A stretch of DNA of 7,372 bases, from NCBI GenBank assembly GCA_020027635.1, contig JAHKKL010000075.1, positions 1-7,372 on the forward strand. Reading direction: 5' to 3'. The notes beneath the pieces are model-generated. The model was not told where the DNA came from and ran no database searches. It worked only from the letters and a program-made list of their open reading frames with translations. The translations under genes were made by a program, and so were the position numbers. Every line of letters starts with the position of its first letter. Position 1 is the stretch's first letter. The stretch is from Gammaproteobacteria bacterium. Lineage in GTDB: Bacteria > Pseudomonadota > Gammaproteobacteria > UBA9214. Positions 7,346-7,372 of this stretch are shown piece after piece.

Positions 7346-7358
7346 AGCAGGATGCTTC
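7344..7358. repeat. Small inverted repeat GAAGCA/TGCTTC at the end of the heptamer array
   Basis: GAAGCA (7344-7349) and TGCTTC (7353-7358) flank a GGA loop. No T-run follows in the 14 bases left, so it cannot be called a terminator for the tolC operon. Confidence 0.35.
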
Positions 7359-7372
7359 GCTGGACCCAATCA

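Noticed and set aside
7344..7358. Hairpin after tolC as terminator
   Set aside because: Three-base loop is tight, no T-run follows, and the window ends 14 bases later.

Overview
The window looks like chromosomal DNA of a GC-rich gammaproteobacterium. This rests on a full-length ThiC under a TPP riboswitch, a divergent cluster of pcm-like methyltransferase, rhodanese and TolC-type outer-membrane channel, and a dispersed palindromic repeat common in proteobacterial genomes. I cannot name the genus. There is no phage, IS element, CRISPR array, tRNA or rRNA.

Left half, minus strand, in transcription order: the TPP riboswitch (4674-4746) controls thiC (2747-4627). A 206-bp gap follows, holding an 84-bp imperfect palindrome (2635-2718). 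Next comes a tightly coupled pair: a four-helix MotA/TolQ/ExbB-family channel protein (1617-2540) and a MotB-like partner (670-1614). The partner has one N-terminal membrane helix with a candidate proton-carrying Asp, a coiled coil of about 170 residues, and a small C-terminal domain resembling TolR/ExbD rather than the OmpA-type peptidoglycan-binding domain of MotB. After 272 bp without a convincing gene, the 5' part of a BioF2/CelD-like GNAT acetyltransferase gene runs off the left edge.

Right half, plus strand: a protein-L-isoaspartate O-methyltransferase-like gene (4926-5588), a single-domain rhodanese (5607-5927) and a TolC-family outer-membrane protein gene (5950-7275) sit 18 and 22 bp apart and probably form one operon. 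A -35/-10 pair at 4861-4889 could drive it. Immediately after the tolC stop is a perfect 10-copy array of the heptamer AGTGAGA.

The thiamine gene and the tolC operon are recognisable housekeeping functions. The least explained part is the MotA/TolQ-like plus MotB/TolR-like pair, which by sequence should be an ion-driven inner-membrane motor of unknown output. Its partner lacks the usual cell-wall anchor, and an acyltransferase-like gene of a type often tied to polysaccharide or envelope modification lies next to it.
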